A program made the translations under genes and the position numbers. Under the pieces are notes generated by a model. It ran no database searches, was not told where the DNA came from, and saw only the letters and a list, made by a program, of their open reading frames with translations. From positions 1,116,001-1,180,000 of the forward strand of contig NZ_CP012677.1 of NCBI RefSeq assembly GCF_001294625.1: a stretch of DNA of 64,000 bases. Direction: 5' to 3'. This DNA is from Arthrobacter alpinus (lineage in GTDB: Bacteria > Actinomycetota > Actinomycetes > Actinomycetales > Micrococcaceae). Positions 24,921 through 33,948 of this stretch are shown here, in pieces (position 1 is the stretch's first letter; the number at the start of each line of letters is the position of its first letter).

Positions 24921-25133
24921 TTACTTGCCTTCTTTCTTGGAGGGTGTTTCTTGAAGGTTCGGGAATCGGCCATCCAAGAAATGTTCAGGGACAGGATTCG
25001 GGAGCTTTTTGCCAGATTCGGCGTCGTACACATGGACCCACTTGCGCGGGTCAAACGTGCGTGGTTCTGCTTCTTTGGCCAGTTCCAGCGGCTTTTCGGG
25101 CGCGCCAGAATCGGCCGTCTTGGGATTAGCCAA
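24921..25133 (-). CDS. Small hydrophilic protein between tail terminator and tube genes
   Basis: 70 residues, lysine- and proline-rich, with FDPRKWVHVYDAESGKKLPN in the middle. No recognised domain or membrane segment. It is directly adjacent to the tail tube gene, so likely a structural accessory or assembly factor. A short protein of this kind is often present at this position in actinophages. Confidence 0.55.
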   Translation of the reverse strand: MANPKTADSGAPEKPLELAKEAEPRTFDPRKWVHVYDAESGKKLPNPVPEHFLDGRFPNLQETPSKKEGK

Positions 25134-25160
25134 AACGAGCCTCCTAAATAGGTGTGCGCT

Positions 25161-25577
25161 CTAAGCGCGTTGAGAAGTGAACGGGAACTCGTCCACACAA
25201 AAGCTCGGGTGCGATGAGGTGTTCGGGATCGTCACATCAAAGTCAGACTGAATAGGGGCCAACGACGCTTGCCGCAACCTCGTAGGCGACCAACCAGCGA
25301 CGGACAAGGCTCGGTCAAACAAGACCGCACGGACCTTATCCGCCACCGACAAAATCGAGTACCCAGTCACACCCGCATAAGTGACACGCGGGCGCAGATT
25401 CAACAGGTCAGGCGTGCCACAAAGCGACTCGCCCGTCTCCTGCCCCAAATCACCCCACACCAACACATACGGGTACGTTGGCTTAGCCGGAACGTCAAAC
25501 GCGTACACCGTGTAGGTGATGGGTAGCTCGGCCTTTAGAAGGGCATACAGCGACTCGTAATGGGCGCGAACACTCAC
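25161..25577 (-). CDS. Tail terminator / completion protein
   Basis: 138 residues opening with HYESLYALLKAELPITYTVY and containing YPYVLVWGDLGQE and VTYAGVTGYSILSVADKVRA. The mixed alpha/beta pattern and length fit the minor tail protein that caps the tube and joins it to the head (gpU-like). It overlaps the HK97 gp10-like gene by 4 bp. Assignment rests mainly on order. Confidence 0.65.
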   Translation of the reverse strand: MSVRAHYESLYALLKAELPITYTVYAFDVPAKPTYPYVLVWGDLGQETGESLCGTPDLLNLRPRVTYAGVTGYSILSVADKVRAVLFDRALSVAGWSPTRLRQASLAPIQSDFDVTIPNTSSHPSFCVDEFPFTSQRA

Positions 25578-25951
25578 TCCAAAATCACCCCATCCAAACG
25601 CTCAAGAGCAGCAATGAAACCGGCTTCCTCAGCCTCAAGAGCGCCGATCGGATCAGGCAACGTACCACCACCACCACGAGACTGACCGTAATAAGCCATC
25701 AACAAACCAGCAGACGAATCACGGGAACTATCAGGCCCAATCTCAGACTCAACCGAATTACCAGTCTCAGTAATTTCATAGCCCATAGCGCGGGAAATCT
25801 GGCCAAAACTACGCGACCCAGACGCCTCAGCCTTTAGCTGATTCTTGATGTTCAGCGACCCCTTAGAAACAACCTGCCGAACCTCCCGCATAACACGCTC
25901 AGGACTGCTCGCCAGATCAGCACCCAAAGCCGCCAAATCATCGCCGCTCAT
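25574..25951 (-). CDS. HK97 gp10-like head-tail protein
   Basis: 125 residues from ATG 25951. This start overlaps the upstream stop codon (ATGA, 25948-25951), so it is preferred over the longer frame. SPERVMREVRQVVSKGSLNI plus the middle ITETGNSVESEIGPD fit the HK97 gp10-like family, which helps complete the head-tail connector. The position between DUF6093-like and terminator genes agrees. Confidence 0.7.
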   Translation of the reverse strand: MSGDDLAALGADLASSPERVMREVRQVVSKGSLNIKNQLKAEASGSRSFGQISRAMGYEITETGNSVESEIGPDSSRDSSAGLLMAYYGQSRGGGGTLPDPIGALEAEEAGFIAALERLDGVILE

Positions 25952-26340
25952 GCCGTCACCAACTCCACATTCCAACGAGCCGCCGTCCGCTGAGAACCAC
26001 GAGCCAACTCCACGAGTCGGAACGCGAGCCCCACATTGCTTTCATCCATGCGGGAAGAAGTAATGAGAGCAGAATCGCCAGTAACCACCCCCGAACCAAC
26101 CGGGAAATGCAGCTGCAAATTCTCGACCGTGAACGCGTGCCCACCAGCAACCGGAGAGGCTGCCTGAGCTACGGTTGCTTGCACCTTGCAGATGCCGGTA
26201 TAGACAGTGGATAGCGGCGACGTTACGATCCCGTCAGGGTCAGTGAACGGAACGCCAGGGCGGGAGGCTGTGCAGGTCTCGAACATTAGAAACTCGGCAG
26301 CCTCACGGCCACGCAAAAGAAACTCAGTAGGATCCCGCAT
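25948..26340 (-). CDS. Head-tail stopper, DUF6093-like
   Basis: 130 residues with a beta-barrel pattern: TVYTGICKVQATVAQA, FTVENLQLHFPVGSGVVTGD and VGLAFRLVELARGSQR, resembling the DUF6093 family of actinophage head-tail proteins. It would plug the connector until the tail attaches. It overlaps neighbours on both sides by one to four bases, so translation is coupled through this block. Confidence 0.7.
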   Translation of the reverse strand: MRDPTEFLLRGREAAEFLMFETCTASRPGVPFTDPDGIVTSPLSTVYTGICKVQATVAQAASPVAGGHAFTVENLQLHFPVGSGVVTGDSALITSSRMDESNVGLAFRLVELARGSQRTAARWNVELVTA

Positions 26341-26729
26341 CAGCCCCCCAGCCCCAGCACATACATGCCAAACTCAGGGATCACCAAAGGTCGCAATAGT
26401 GCCAGCTCCGACTCACTGACATACATCTCGCCAGTGGAAACGGAATTGTCCAGCGTGGAGGATTCCGTGCGGTCGTCAATACCCTCAGAGAGAGTCCGTA
26501 GACTGTCCGGGTTCTTGAAAACCCGAATGATCATGGAAACCATGACCTCGCGCACGACAGCCTCAGTGACCAATGGAGGGATAGCCGTCAGCTTGGCCTC
26601 AATGTCAGGGACAGCCCCCACAATGCGGATCCATGCGCTATTCGACTTACCCCCCACCGTCGGTTCTTCCGACGACTTGAGAGGACGCCACACCGCCTCT
26701 ATGTCGGCCTTAACCACACTTACCGGCAT
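26340..26729 (-). CDS. Head-tail adaptor
   Basis: 129 residues. The helix-rich pattern (VKADIEAVWRPL, PLVTEAVVREVMVSMIIRVF, YVSESELALLRPLVIPE) fits the gp15/Gp19-like adaptors that bind below the portal in siphoviruses. Its location directly after the capsid and a small acidic gene supports this. Confidence comes from order and length, not a single diagnostic motif. Confidence 0.65.
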   Translation of the reverse strand: MPVSVVKADIEAVWRPLKSSEEPTVGGKSNSAWIRIVGAVPDIEAKLTAIPPLVTEAVVREVMVSMIIRVFKNPDSLRTLSEGIDDRTESSTLDNSVSTGEMYVSESELALLRPLVIPEFGMYVLGLGG

Positions 26730-26742
26730 GACGCCCCCTCAG

Positions 26743-26988
26743 CTACTTGTCGGTTACGGACTGTTCGCCCGTGTCAATGTTCCGCGTCACCACAACAACG
26801 TCACCATTGGGGCGGACTGCCTCGAAAGACTCGAAACGGCCCGTGCCTTCCGGCTCCGGCCTGGACTCAACCTCGGGTTTTGTGACTTCCGGCTCAACAA
26901 CTTCCATCTCGGGCAGGGCTTCAACGGCCGCCTCAGTGGCGACCTCGGCGGGAACCTCCCCCTTGACGTTCGGCACGCCCCTAGGCAT
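26743..26988 (-). CDS. Small acidic protein after the capsid gene
   Basis: 81 residues, very rich in Glu, Val and Pro in the middle (VEVVEP-like repeats) with a strand-like C-terminus (GDVVVVTRNIDTGEQSV). It overlaps the capsid gene end by 8 bp. No family recognised. Acidic proteins at this position sometimes decorate the head or assist assembly; here that is only a suggestion. Confidence 0.5.
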   Translation of the reverse strand: MPRGVPNVKGEVPAEVATEAAVEALPEMEVVEPEVTKPEVESRPEPEGTGRFESFEAVRPNGDVVVVTRNIDTGEQSVTDK

Positions 26989-27940
26989 TGAGTACGCCCG
27001 TCAAGCGTGCAGCTGCTTTTCCACCGAACACGCCCAAGCCCGTGTAGAACTCGATGCGGGTACGGTAGGCAGGCTTTTCCTGCAACTCGCCCAAGTCGTA
27101 CACCTGAACCCCGCCGTTGGTCAGGCCCGTCACGGCCTGATCACCTTCGGAGCCGCCGAAACGAACCGCGTAGATGGACGACGCCGTGCCCGAAGCGGTA
27201 CCCTGCGTCTCGGTCTGCGGAATGACGCTCGTGCCAGCCAGGTTTGCGCCAGCATCCAGCAACGGCACACCGTTCCAAGTGACAATGCGCTTGCCGGTCA
27301 GATCCTCGCGCACGATCTCCACACCACCAACGCGGCGGCCAGCAGAACGCAGCTTGCCGATAATCGCGGCATTCGCGTAGATTGCGCCATTGGAGGCATC
27401 CAAGCCGGGCACAGACGCAATGAGCTCGTCCAGCTTGTCCATGAATGAGTGAGTGTCCGTGCCGCCGTTACCAAGAACGGGGATACCGTTCGTGCCAGCG
27501 GAGATAACCTGAGCGCCAGTCAGTCGCTTCTTGAGTCCGTCGAAGCTCTTGGTGTCAACGGACACGTCGCCGTTGAAGAACGTGTCCTGGAACTTGTAGG
27601 ACGCGGCCTTGACCTTGAGTGCGGTCTGCTCGGCGCGCTGGTCATTCAGGTTGCCGCGAGTCTGGACAATGAACTTGTCCACATCGGCGTCACCACCAAG
27701 GATGACCAACGACTCAGACTTCTGGTTGAACGTACCCGTCGATTCGACGTACGCCTCATTGACGCCACGGAACGCGATGCCGGGAAGCGTAGCTTCCTCG
27801 TTGTACGCAAAAGCGTTGCCCTCAATGGTCATGAAGGGGATCCGGTCAAGGATCGGAGAGGCCTGCACGAACGTCTCCATGACGCCGCGTGCCAAAGTGT
27901 TCTGAGACAGCTTGGCCGCCTCAACAAGGGTGATAGCCAT
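26981..27940 (-). CDS. Major capsid protein
   Basis: 319 residues from ATG 27940 (TTG 27952 upstream is less likely: AGGAAAG would abut it). The sequence has the features of HK97-fold capsids of the encapsulin-like type: an N-terminal arm (TLARGVMETFVQASPILDRI), PGIAFRGVNEAY, a long helix near NLNDQRAEQTALKVKAASYK, and a C-terminal strand pair (TRIEFYTGLGVFGGKAAARL). It follows the scaffold gene, as expected. No protease gene is evident nearby, so scaffold release may not need one. Confidence 0.88.
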   Translation of the reverse strand: MAITLVEAAKLSQNTLARGVMETFVQASPILDRIPFMTIEGNAFAYNEEATLPGIAFRGVNEAYVESTGTFNQKSESLVILGGDADVDKFIVQTRGNLNDQRAEQTALKVKAASYKFQDTFFNGDVSVDTKSFDGLKKRLTGAQVISAGTNGIPVLGNGGTDTHSFMDKLDELIASVPGLDASNGAIYANAAIIGKLRSAGRRVGGVEIVREDLTGKRIVTWNGVPLLDAGANLAGTSVIPQTETQGTASGTASSIYAVRFGGSEGDQAVTGLTNGGVQVYDLGELQEKPAYRTRIEFYTGLGVFGGKAAARLTGVLNA

Positions 27941-27991
27941 GTGGCTTACCAACTTTCCTGTGATAGTTACCCGCCGGCTATTGCCCTAGGG

Positions 27992-28594
27992 TTATTTGCT
28001 TGGTGTGGTGTATGCCTGTCGGAGACGGTCAAGACCAGGAGCCACGTCGTTTCGATCCTCGCCACGAGCGCCAGCGCCGGGAACTTCGCGGGGAGACTTG
28101 GAAGTTCCCCACTTAGCAATCCATTCATCAGCGTCAGCTTCGATCTCTTCCTTCGTGGACCCGCGCAAACGCTCGGCAGCATCCAAATCAAGCCCCTTAG
28201 AGGCTGCAATCTGGTAGCGCTGAATCGTGGACTCCAAAGAACCGATGGTGCTGTCCTTTTCGCGGTCTGACTTTTCAAGCTGGGCGAATCGCTCGCCACG
28301 CTTCTGTTCGTCAGACTTTGATGCATCCTCAAGTTCCCGAACGCGAGCCTCGGCAACTTTGCGAGCATCGCGCTCAGACGCAAGGGCCTTTTCTCCGTTC
28401 TCGCCAAGCGGCTTGTCACCTTCGGGCGCAGGAGTTTCGGCTAGGGCAGCAGCCGGTGTCGCACCAGCCGGCGCAGGGCCCCCGGCGCCTTCCTCCATGA
28501 CCGCATCGCCAAACGTGAGGCGGTGAAAGTCCATCAGCGCAGTAATGCCACCGGGTGCGGTGATGTCGATGCCATGGATTGTTCGCTTGCTCAT
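27992..28594 (-). CDS. Capsid scaffolding protein
   Basis: 200 residues: an unstructured Ala/Pro-rich part (GGPAPAGATPAAALAETPAP), a long charged coiled coil (~65-130, ASERDARKVAEARVRELEDA), and a C-terminal helix ending QAYTTPSK. This is the usual build of scaffold proteins (GP20/DUF4355 type) that template head assembly through their C-terminus. It is directly upstream of the capsid gene. Confidence 0.8.
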   Translation of the reverse strand: MSKRTIHGIDITAPGGITALMDFHRLTFGDAVMEEGAGGPAPAGATPAAALAETPAPEGDKPLGENGEKALASERDARKVAEARVRELEDASKSDEQKRGERFAQLEKSDREKDSTIGSLESTIQRYQIAASKGLDLDAAERLRGSTKEEIEADADEWIAKWGTSKSPREVPGAGARGEDRNDVAPGLDRLRQAYTTPSK

Positions 28595-28671
28595 TGATGT
28601 CTCCTATTTGAAAGCCGCATCGCACGGCAAATAACCCCGGCGCATCGCACGCAAGGGAAAACTTTGGGGTG

Positions 28672-29844
28672 TTACTTCGTAAAGACCTGACCGCCAGTAG
28701 CAAGCCAACGACGAAAGTTCGTTTCAGCCGTCGCGGCAATCTGCGGAGTTAGCGGCCCGGAGCCGTAGGGGTTGCGGCCATCGCGCACCGTGTCCCATTG
28801 CAGGCGAGCATCACGCAAACGCTTATCCGCTGCGGTGAGCTCCGATATGGACGCGCCGCCGCCCGGCCTAAGAACACCGGCAGGTTGCTGACCTCCCGGC
28901 AGGATGTAGCCGTACTTTTGCAGGTCAACAAGTGCAGCCGCTCGGTTATCACCGTTCAGTCTGTAAATAGCCTCGGGAGTTAGCCGCCTAGACTTACCGA
29001 ACGCGCCGCGCTTAGTCGTGCCCTCGGACGTAAAAGCCGACTTCACGTTCTGGCCGCGCTTGGATCCATCCATCGACTCACCTGCGTACTTCATCCCGCG
29101 CCGTGAGTTCACAACCTGGAACATGTCGCCACCATCGCGGATAGCCTGAGCGCCCGCCTTGGTGAACGCCTTGTCTTGCTCAGTGTCAGAGAGTGATTTG
29201 AAGTACTCGTAAGGGTCGGTCGTAACGTTCTCGGAGATATTTTCAGTGGTCGGAATATGGCGGCAGTCGCAATTGGGATGCCGAAGAAACCCGGCGTTCC
29301 AACGATAAAACTTCCCCGCCAACACAACACAGTCCTTGCATGACGGCAGCGACAGCATCCGGACATACCCAACGCCCTGCCGGGACGCAATATCAACAGA
29401 CGCCGCCCCACGCCCCGAATCGGCCACAGCGGACCGAACGTTACGATCCAACAGTGAGCGGCCCGCAGAGAGAGCCTGGGACAGTGGCACGCCGGCGCCA
29501 ATGAGCTGCTTCACCCCCGCAACCGGCGAATACAGCATGCCCTCAATGGGCCCGCCATCCTTGCCGATACCAGCGAACGCATTCACGTCAACAAACCCCT
29601 GCGGTGCACGATACAATCCCTGAGCAGCCAACGTGGTCGCACCATAAGACGCCCCATCAATGGCAGCCTCACGCTGAACCGCCGTCAAAACAGTGGCCAG
29701 TTGCGGGATCTGAGCGTTCCAAGAATCCGTCAAACTGCCAGCAACAACAGAACGCCAGAAACGCCGGCCAGCCTTCACCGCCAGCAATTCCAGCGCCCTC
29801 ATGCGCTTGTCATGCGCCAGCGCTGCGTCAGGGAAGCTAGCCAC
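28672..29844 (-). CDS. MuF-like minor head protein
   Basis: 390 residues. The N-terminal half is helical (ALAHDKRMRALELLAVKAGR), followed by a Cys/His cluster typical of MuF-like head morphogenesis proteins (LPSCKDCVVLAGKFY and HPNCDCRHIPT). The C-terminal ~120 residues are basic and could be a DNA-binding or effector-like tail. Its start overlaps the portal gene by 8 bp. Such proteins sit inside the head near the portal, and some carry toxin or protease tails. Confidence 0.78.
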   Translation of the reverse strand: MASFPDAALAHDKRMRALELLAVKAGRRFWRSVVAGSLTDSWNAQIPQLATVLTAVQREAAIDGASYGATTLAAQGLYRAPQGFVDVNAFAGIGKDGGPIEGMLYSPVAGVKQLIGAGVPLSQALSAGRSLLDRNVRSAVADSGRGAASVDIASRQGVGYVRMLSLPSCKDCVVLAGKFYRWNAGFLRHPNCDCRHIPTTENISENVTTDPYEYFKSLSDTEQDKAFTKAGAQAIRDGGDMFQVVNSRRGMKYAGESMDGSKRGQNVKSAFTSEGTTKRGAFGKSRRLTPEAIYRLNGDNRAAALVDLQKYGYILPGGQQPAGVLRPGGGASISELTAADKRLRDARLQWDTVRDGRNPYGSGPLTPQIAATAETNFRRWLATGGQVFTK

Positions 29845-31237
29845 CGATCTTCGCCGCCAAGGCGTTCACCGTAGCGTCCTGCGCCGCAATATCGCCATCA
29901 GAGTTCTTCACCCATTCGGCAACCTTCGGCGGAGTAGCAGACGGCAACATCATCCACGCATCCTCACGCGCCATGCCCGAAGCAATAAGCTTCTGAATGG
30001 CATCAACAATCTGCGCGAACGAACGAATCTCACTGTCAGCCCAAATGACCTCAGCAGCCACATCATCGAACGCCGTCCCACGAGCCCGGTTCGCAAGGTT
30101 CATGACCGTTTCCAGCGACTCGCCAGCAGCCCTTTGCAGATCACCAATGAGTGACTGGAACGTTGCCTCAGCGCCAGCCATGGCGTCCCCGGCAGTGTTC
30201 GCCATCTTGTTCATCGCGTACTGTGGCGGAACCTGCGCCGTCCCGAAGAACGTTGAGAGAAACTGCTCAAGAACAACGATGTAGTTACTCAGGTTCGACT
30301 CAGCAAGGTCAAAGACCTTAGTGTCAGCGCCAGGGAACACAAGCGCACGGTCAACACCAATGCGGCCCGGCGTGTTGAGCACAGGCTGCGGCAACCCGTT
30401 CGCGTCAAGCACCGGATTACCCTCGCCATCAAGCTTGATAAGCGGGTTGCCAGCCTTGTCACGTACAACAGGATCAAAGCCGGTAAAAACGCGCTGCCGG
30501 AATGCGCTAAATTGCATTGCCAGCAGAGCGTTGAAGCGAATAGTGTTGATCGCGTCCTGCTGTGGCATGAGCGGCGTAATAGACGGGCGAGGCTTACCCT
30601 CAGCGTTCACATTGAAATCAAACGGCACGAACGGCACGGACCCAAGATTGTGGGCACCCTCAGCCACGAGAGACCACGCCTTTTCTTTGGCAGCAATCGT
30701 GAACCTAACCCACTCGTTATCCGTGTACACATAAGCGATACGCGGCTGCCCTTCGGGTGTCACCAACTCCTTGACCGCGAACAACTGTTCAAACGGATCC
30801 TCGGGGTTCGGTTCAATCCACACCCGGCGCGACGACTCAGGCCGAATCTTAGGAGACTTCGGCGTCAAAGGGTTAGGCGAAACCGACATAATCCCGCGCC
30901 CATGCAAAAACATCTGCTGGAACACAATCGACTGCCGAGAGTCCAGCTTGTTCGGCTGCCAAATCTCATTCCACGCAACAATGTCCGCAGCCTTATCGCG
31001 GCCAGTACGGAACCCATCAGCCTGCATCCTCTGAATCGGGGCACCCATCGCCAGTCCAAGGAAATTCGCCAACGACATGCGCTGAACGGCCTTGTACTCA
31101 TCATTCACACCCTCCGGCGCGAACGGCAGATCCTGGTCACCCTCAAAATAGGATTGACGACGATCCCAAGCCGGAGCCTGAGCCGTCAAAGATGCAAGAC
31201 CACGATTCAGATAGTCGAGCGCAATTTTAGCGTCCAC
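29837..31237 (-). CDS. Portal protein (SPP1 Gp6-like)
   Basis: 466 residues. RMSLANFLGLAMGAPIQRMQ, WVRFTIAAKEKAWSL, VPFVPFDFN, LSNYIVVLEQFLSTFFGTAQ and VPPQYAMNKMANTAGDAMAG follow the order of SPP1 Gp6-type portals. The last two belong to the clip/crown region that contacts terminase. Its place between terminase and the MuF-like gene agrees. It forms the dodecameric DNA channel of the head. Confidence 0.88.
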   Translation of the reverse strand: MDAKIALDYLNRGLASLTAQAPAWDRRQSYFEGDQDLPFAPEGVNDEYKAVQRMSLANFLGLAMGAPIQRMQADGFRTGRDKAADIVAWNEIWQPNKLDSRQSIVFQQMFLHGRGIMSVSPNPLTPKSPKIRPESSRRVWIEPNPEDPFEQLFAVKELVTPEGQPRIAYVYTDNEWVRFTIAAKEKAWSLVAEGAHNLGSVPFVPFDFNVNAEGKPRPSITPLMPQQDAINTIRFNALLAMQFSAFRQRVFTGFDPVVRDKAGNPLIKLDGEGNPVLDANGLPQPVLNTPGRIGVDRALVFPGADTKVFDLAESNLSNYIVVLEQFLSTFFGTAQVPPQYAMNKMANTAGDAMAGAEATFQSLIGDLQRAAGESLETVMNLANRARGTAFDDVAAEVIWADSEIRSFAQIVDAIQKLIASGMAREDAWMMLPSATPPKVAEWVKNSDGDIAAQDATVNALAAKIGG

Positions 31238-31249
31238 GCGCCACCATCC

Positions 31250-31894
31250 TTAGTTGAATCCATAGACGGCATGGGAAATGCCAGAAGCTTCGGGGGTTTT
31301 GCCCCATCCGGCCTCACGGGCGTCAGATGCGGCGGTGTGCGCCAAGATACGGGCCATAGCGGCGTCAATCTTTTGGTGATTGGTCGGCTTGATCAGCACG
31401 TACTGCTGGCCCGTCTTGGCGGCCTTGCGTGCGTTCGCGAAATGCAAGCCCGCAATGGGGCATCCATCGTGAGTTATGCGCCCTGTGGCTAGGTCAATCT
31501 CAAAGCGCTTGATCTCGGCAAACATGGCCTTGATCCGGTTGGTGGCCCACTCAAACACGTGATGCTCGCCGTATTTGAGGGACCAGTCACCAATCTCGCT
31601 ATACCAGTCCTGTGGGTCACAATAGAACCGCTCAACCTTGTACCGCTCGAACAATTCATCAACCGCAGCATGAACCTCACTACGGGGAATCTGACCGCCC
31701 CACTCGGCGGGATTCCAAATCGCCGGGCGCCTATCCGGCCCATAACGCGGCGTGAATGTGAGCCCGTCAATCGTCTCGCCCTGGATCGCAGTGAAGTCGT
31801 CATTCTCACTCCCATCAAAGCCAAGCGTGATCTGCGTTCCATCGTCAGGATTGGGAAGCCAAGGGCGTTGCGTAAGCTGCATCCCACAACCCAT
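31250..31894 (-). CDS. Terminase large subunit, nuclease part (second fragment)
   Basis: The 214 codons carry the RNase H-like nuclease half of TerL. ITLGFDGSENDDFTAI supplies the first metal-binding Asp; YCDPQDWYSEIGDWS and the C-terminal KIDAAMARILAHTAASDA follow. It lies +1 relative to the ATPase frame (31845-32918), overlapping it by 50 bases, and has no ribosome-binding site before ATG 31894. A normal TerL joins the two halves without a break, so this is either a recent frameshift or a recoding event. Confidence 0.8.
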   Translation of the reverse strand: MGCGMQLTQRPWLPNPDDGTQITLGFDGSENDDFTAIQGETIDGLTFTPRYGPDRRPAIWNPAEWGGQIPRSEVHAAVDELFERYKVERFYCDPQDWYSEIGDWSLKYGEHHVFEWATNRIKAMFAEIKRFEIDLATGRITHDGCPIAGLHFANARKAAKTGQQYVLIKPTNHQKIDAAMARILAHTAASDAREAGWGKTPEASGISHAVYGFN

Positions 31895-32918
31895 CCCTCA
31901 GCCATGCGCCAGAACCGGACACGAGCTTGTTGCCGAAGAACCGTTCAGCCTGCGGACGGTCGGTTTCGATCAGCTCCGCAGCCTCGCCCTCGATGTCATC
32001 CAAGTTGACCCACGGAGAGCCCTCGTAAACGAATTGATGAATGCGGCGGCGCTCACGCTTGTTCCCGTAGGACCAATCCGCCGGCGGCTGCCGGAAGAAC
32101 TTGAAGATATCCTTCGCCTGAGACTCAAAAGTGCGCTGAGCCAGCGAGTTGATCGCCGGATCCCATGCGTTCGTTGTCTCAATTGACCGCCCACCCATCC
32201 CAGCCAGGCCGCGTCGCATCGTCTGCGCCACACCCAAAAGCTTGTTCTGCACCGTGTATGTTCCAGTCTCGTCCTGAATAGCAAACGTGATCGGCTGGCC
32301 AAGGCGCGACTGGGCGCTGGAAGAAACAATGTCGATCCTGTTGGACTTCGGCCCGCCGTCACCATCCAACACCCGAATGAAGCCCTCACGGATAGCCATA
32401 AGCTCCGTCAACGGCCCCTCCATTAGCATTGTCGAAAGCGGCCCATAAACGTTGCCAACCTGCGCCTCAGACGACGCCAACAACTGAATTAGCGGCCCAG
32501 GCCGACGCCGCCCCATCGGCTCGCCCGGCTCATACTCAAACTCAAAGCCACACGAGCAACCATTATTCGAACACAGGTACTTATCCCCCTCAGCCGCCCA
32601 ACCACAAAACATCGTCGGTCCCGCAGCCTCACCAGCCGTAATCGCAGCAGACCAAGGCCCCTTACCCGTCTTCTGTGGCGCCACAATCAGCGAACGGCGG
32701 TAATGGAACGCACTCGCAAGCAACGGTGAGTCAGGATTCCACTTCACGCCCTCACGGACCCGGTAATGGTTCGCCGTACACCAGAACTGCCAATCAGACT
32801 GAGAGAACGGCCGGCGAATACCAAGCACGTCAGGAATCGAGCAATGCGCCGCATACCACTCGTCCAGCAAGTCGCCCAGCGTGGGGAAATTGACCTCGAA
32901 CTGGCTAGCCGCCACCAT
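31845..32918 (-). CDS. Terminase large subunit, ATPase part (first fragment)
   Basis: 357 residues with the packaging ATPase. RRSLIVAPQKTGKGPWSAA is the Walker A-like loop, TFAIQDETGTYTV the Walker B region, and AQSRLGQP and SIETTNAWDPAINSLA follow. The protein reads through WLRDGLWDAAYATP and then ends as LASQS. The expected continuation (QRPWLPNPDDGTQITLGFDG) lies in the +1 frame over the same bases near 31860-31875. The ATPase alone could not cut DNA, so packaging depends on whether the frames are joined. Start ATG 32918 overlaps the small subunit by 14 bp. Confidence 0.85.
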   Translation of the reverse strand: MVAASQFEVNFPTLGDLLDEWYAAHCSIPDVLGIRRPFSQSDWQFWCTANHYRVREGVKWNPDSPLLASAFHYRRSLIVAPQKTGKGPWSAAITAGEAAGPTMFCGWAAEGDKYLCSNNGCSCGFEFEYEPGEPMGRRRPGPLIQLLASSEAQVGNVYGPLSTMLMEGPLTELMAIREGFIRVLDGDGGPKSNRIDIVSSSAQSRLGQPITFAIQDETGTYTVQNKLLGVAQTMRRGLAGMGGRSIETTNAWDPAINSLAQRTFESQAKDIFKFFRQPPADWSYGNKRERRRIHQFVYEGSPWVNLDDIEGEAAELIETDRPQAERFFGNKLVSGSGAWLRDGLWDAAYATPLASQS

Positions 32919-33450
32919 TGACAGACCTCAACCGCCGCTTTGGCGGGGCCTTAGGGGCAGCTTCATCGTCGGCAGACTTCTCCTGACGCTTTTCAGCAAC
33001 CTCGTCAGCAGCAATCGCCCAACCATTGCCAACTAGTCCGGCCGGAGTCAGCCCAATCTGATCGGCGAACCGATGCAGGGAATTTTTGTCGGCAGCCTGG
33101 GCATCAGAAGACTCGCAAAGGGCAGCCGTTCGAACCCACATCGCCACAGAATGCCAGCGCCAGGACTCACGAGCCCACGCAGCCGCCTGCGGAGTTGACC
33201 AAGCAAACGCCCACAGCTCCAACTCACGAGCGAACCTCTCCTGCGTGGCATCCTCATCAAACTCACGAACCGTCTTTCCCTCGTCCTTGAAAACGTAATA
33301 GACGGAAACCCTGGACAGCGGGAACCCCGGAACATCGCCATCAAAACCACCAGACGGCAACGCAGTAACGGAAAAACCCATCCGGTCTGAACGCTCAGAC
33401 CGCGGATCCTTCGGCGGACCAGAACGGGCACGAGCACCACCACTAGCCAT
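32905..33450 (-). CDS. Terminase small subunit
   Basis: 181 residues from ATG 33450, which follows GGAGG at good spacing; a longer frame adds only non-coding-looking residues. It contains FARELELWAFAWSTPQAAAW, a helical part, LHRFADQIGLTPAGLVGNGW and a basic C-terminus (PPKRRLRSVNGGG). Position just upstream of TerL and the phage_terS-type C-terminal helix support the call. It binds the packaging start site and presents it to TerL. Confidence 0.75.
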   Translation of the reverse strand: MASGGARARSGPPKDPRSERSDRMGFSVTALPSGGFDGDVPGFPLSRVSVYYVFKDEGKTVREFDEDATQERFARELELWAFAWSTPQAAAWARESWRWHSVAMWVRTAALCESSDAQAADKNSLHRFADQIGLTPAGLVGNGWAIAADEVAEKRQEKSADDEAAPKAPPKRRLRSVNGGG

Positions 33451-33618
33451 AAGAAACCTCCAAGAACGGCATCGCGCCGAAGCAAGAACCGGCATCGCGC
33501 CGGCCCTTTGAAAAGTTTTGAACCCGCCGCACATCGAAGAGACCTCCCCGGCGGCACGATCGGTTGCCCGCCAGAGGGGGTTCCCCCCACCCCTGAGCGC
33601 CGCTTTCCGTCCCTCGTG

Positions 33619-33948
33619 TCAGTCGTATCGGTGTGAGGCTTGCCCTGCTGCTTTGAGGTTGCACGCACCGTGTTCGGGTCCGCGTATGATGCTGCGGTCC
33701 TCGTCGTCGTGGCCTAGGTGCCAGTCGTCGGTGGCTGGTATGAGTTCGATGCAGCGCCAGCAGTGGACGGTGCCAGTTCTTACTTTGGGTTCCCATTGTT
33801 TGCGGGTTTGTGCGAACACTTTGCCGCCGCTGCGTTGGTAGTAGTTGCCACGCTTGGCCTCGTACTCTGCGTTGTGTTCTGCGCAGTAGCGGCCATTGGC
33901 TGGGTGTGGGCAGGATGGCCTCGGGCATATGCGCTTAGCTCGTGCCAT
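33619..33948 (-). CDS. HNH endonuclease-like protein
   Basis: 109 residues with two Cys pairs (CPRPSCPHPANGRYC, and HCWRCIEL) and an HNH core, HLGHDDEDRSIIRGPEHGACN, in which the His-Asn-His/Cys pattern is visible. HNH proteins next to terminase are needed for DNA packaging in HK97-like phages, where they act with TerL at the cos site. Start ATG 33948. The 168-bp gap before the small subunit and the 245 bp beyond (33949-34193) are candidate places for the packaging site. Confidence 0.8.
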   Translation of the reverse strand: MARAKRICPRPSCPHPANGRYCAEHNAEYEAKRGNYYQRSGGKVFAQTRKQWEPKVRTGTVHCWRCIELIPATDDWHLGHDDEDRSIIRGPEHGACNLKAAGQASHRYD

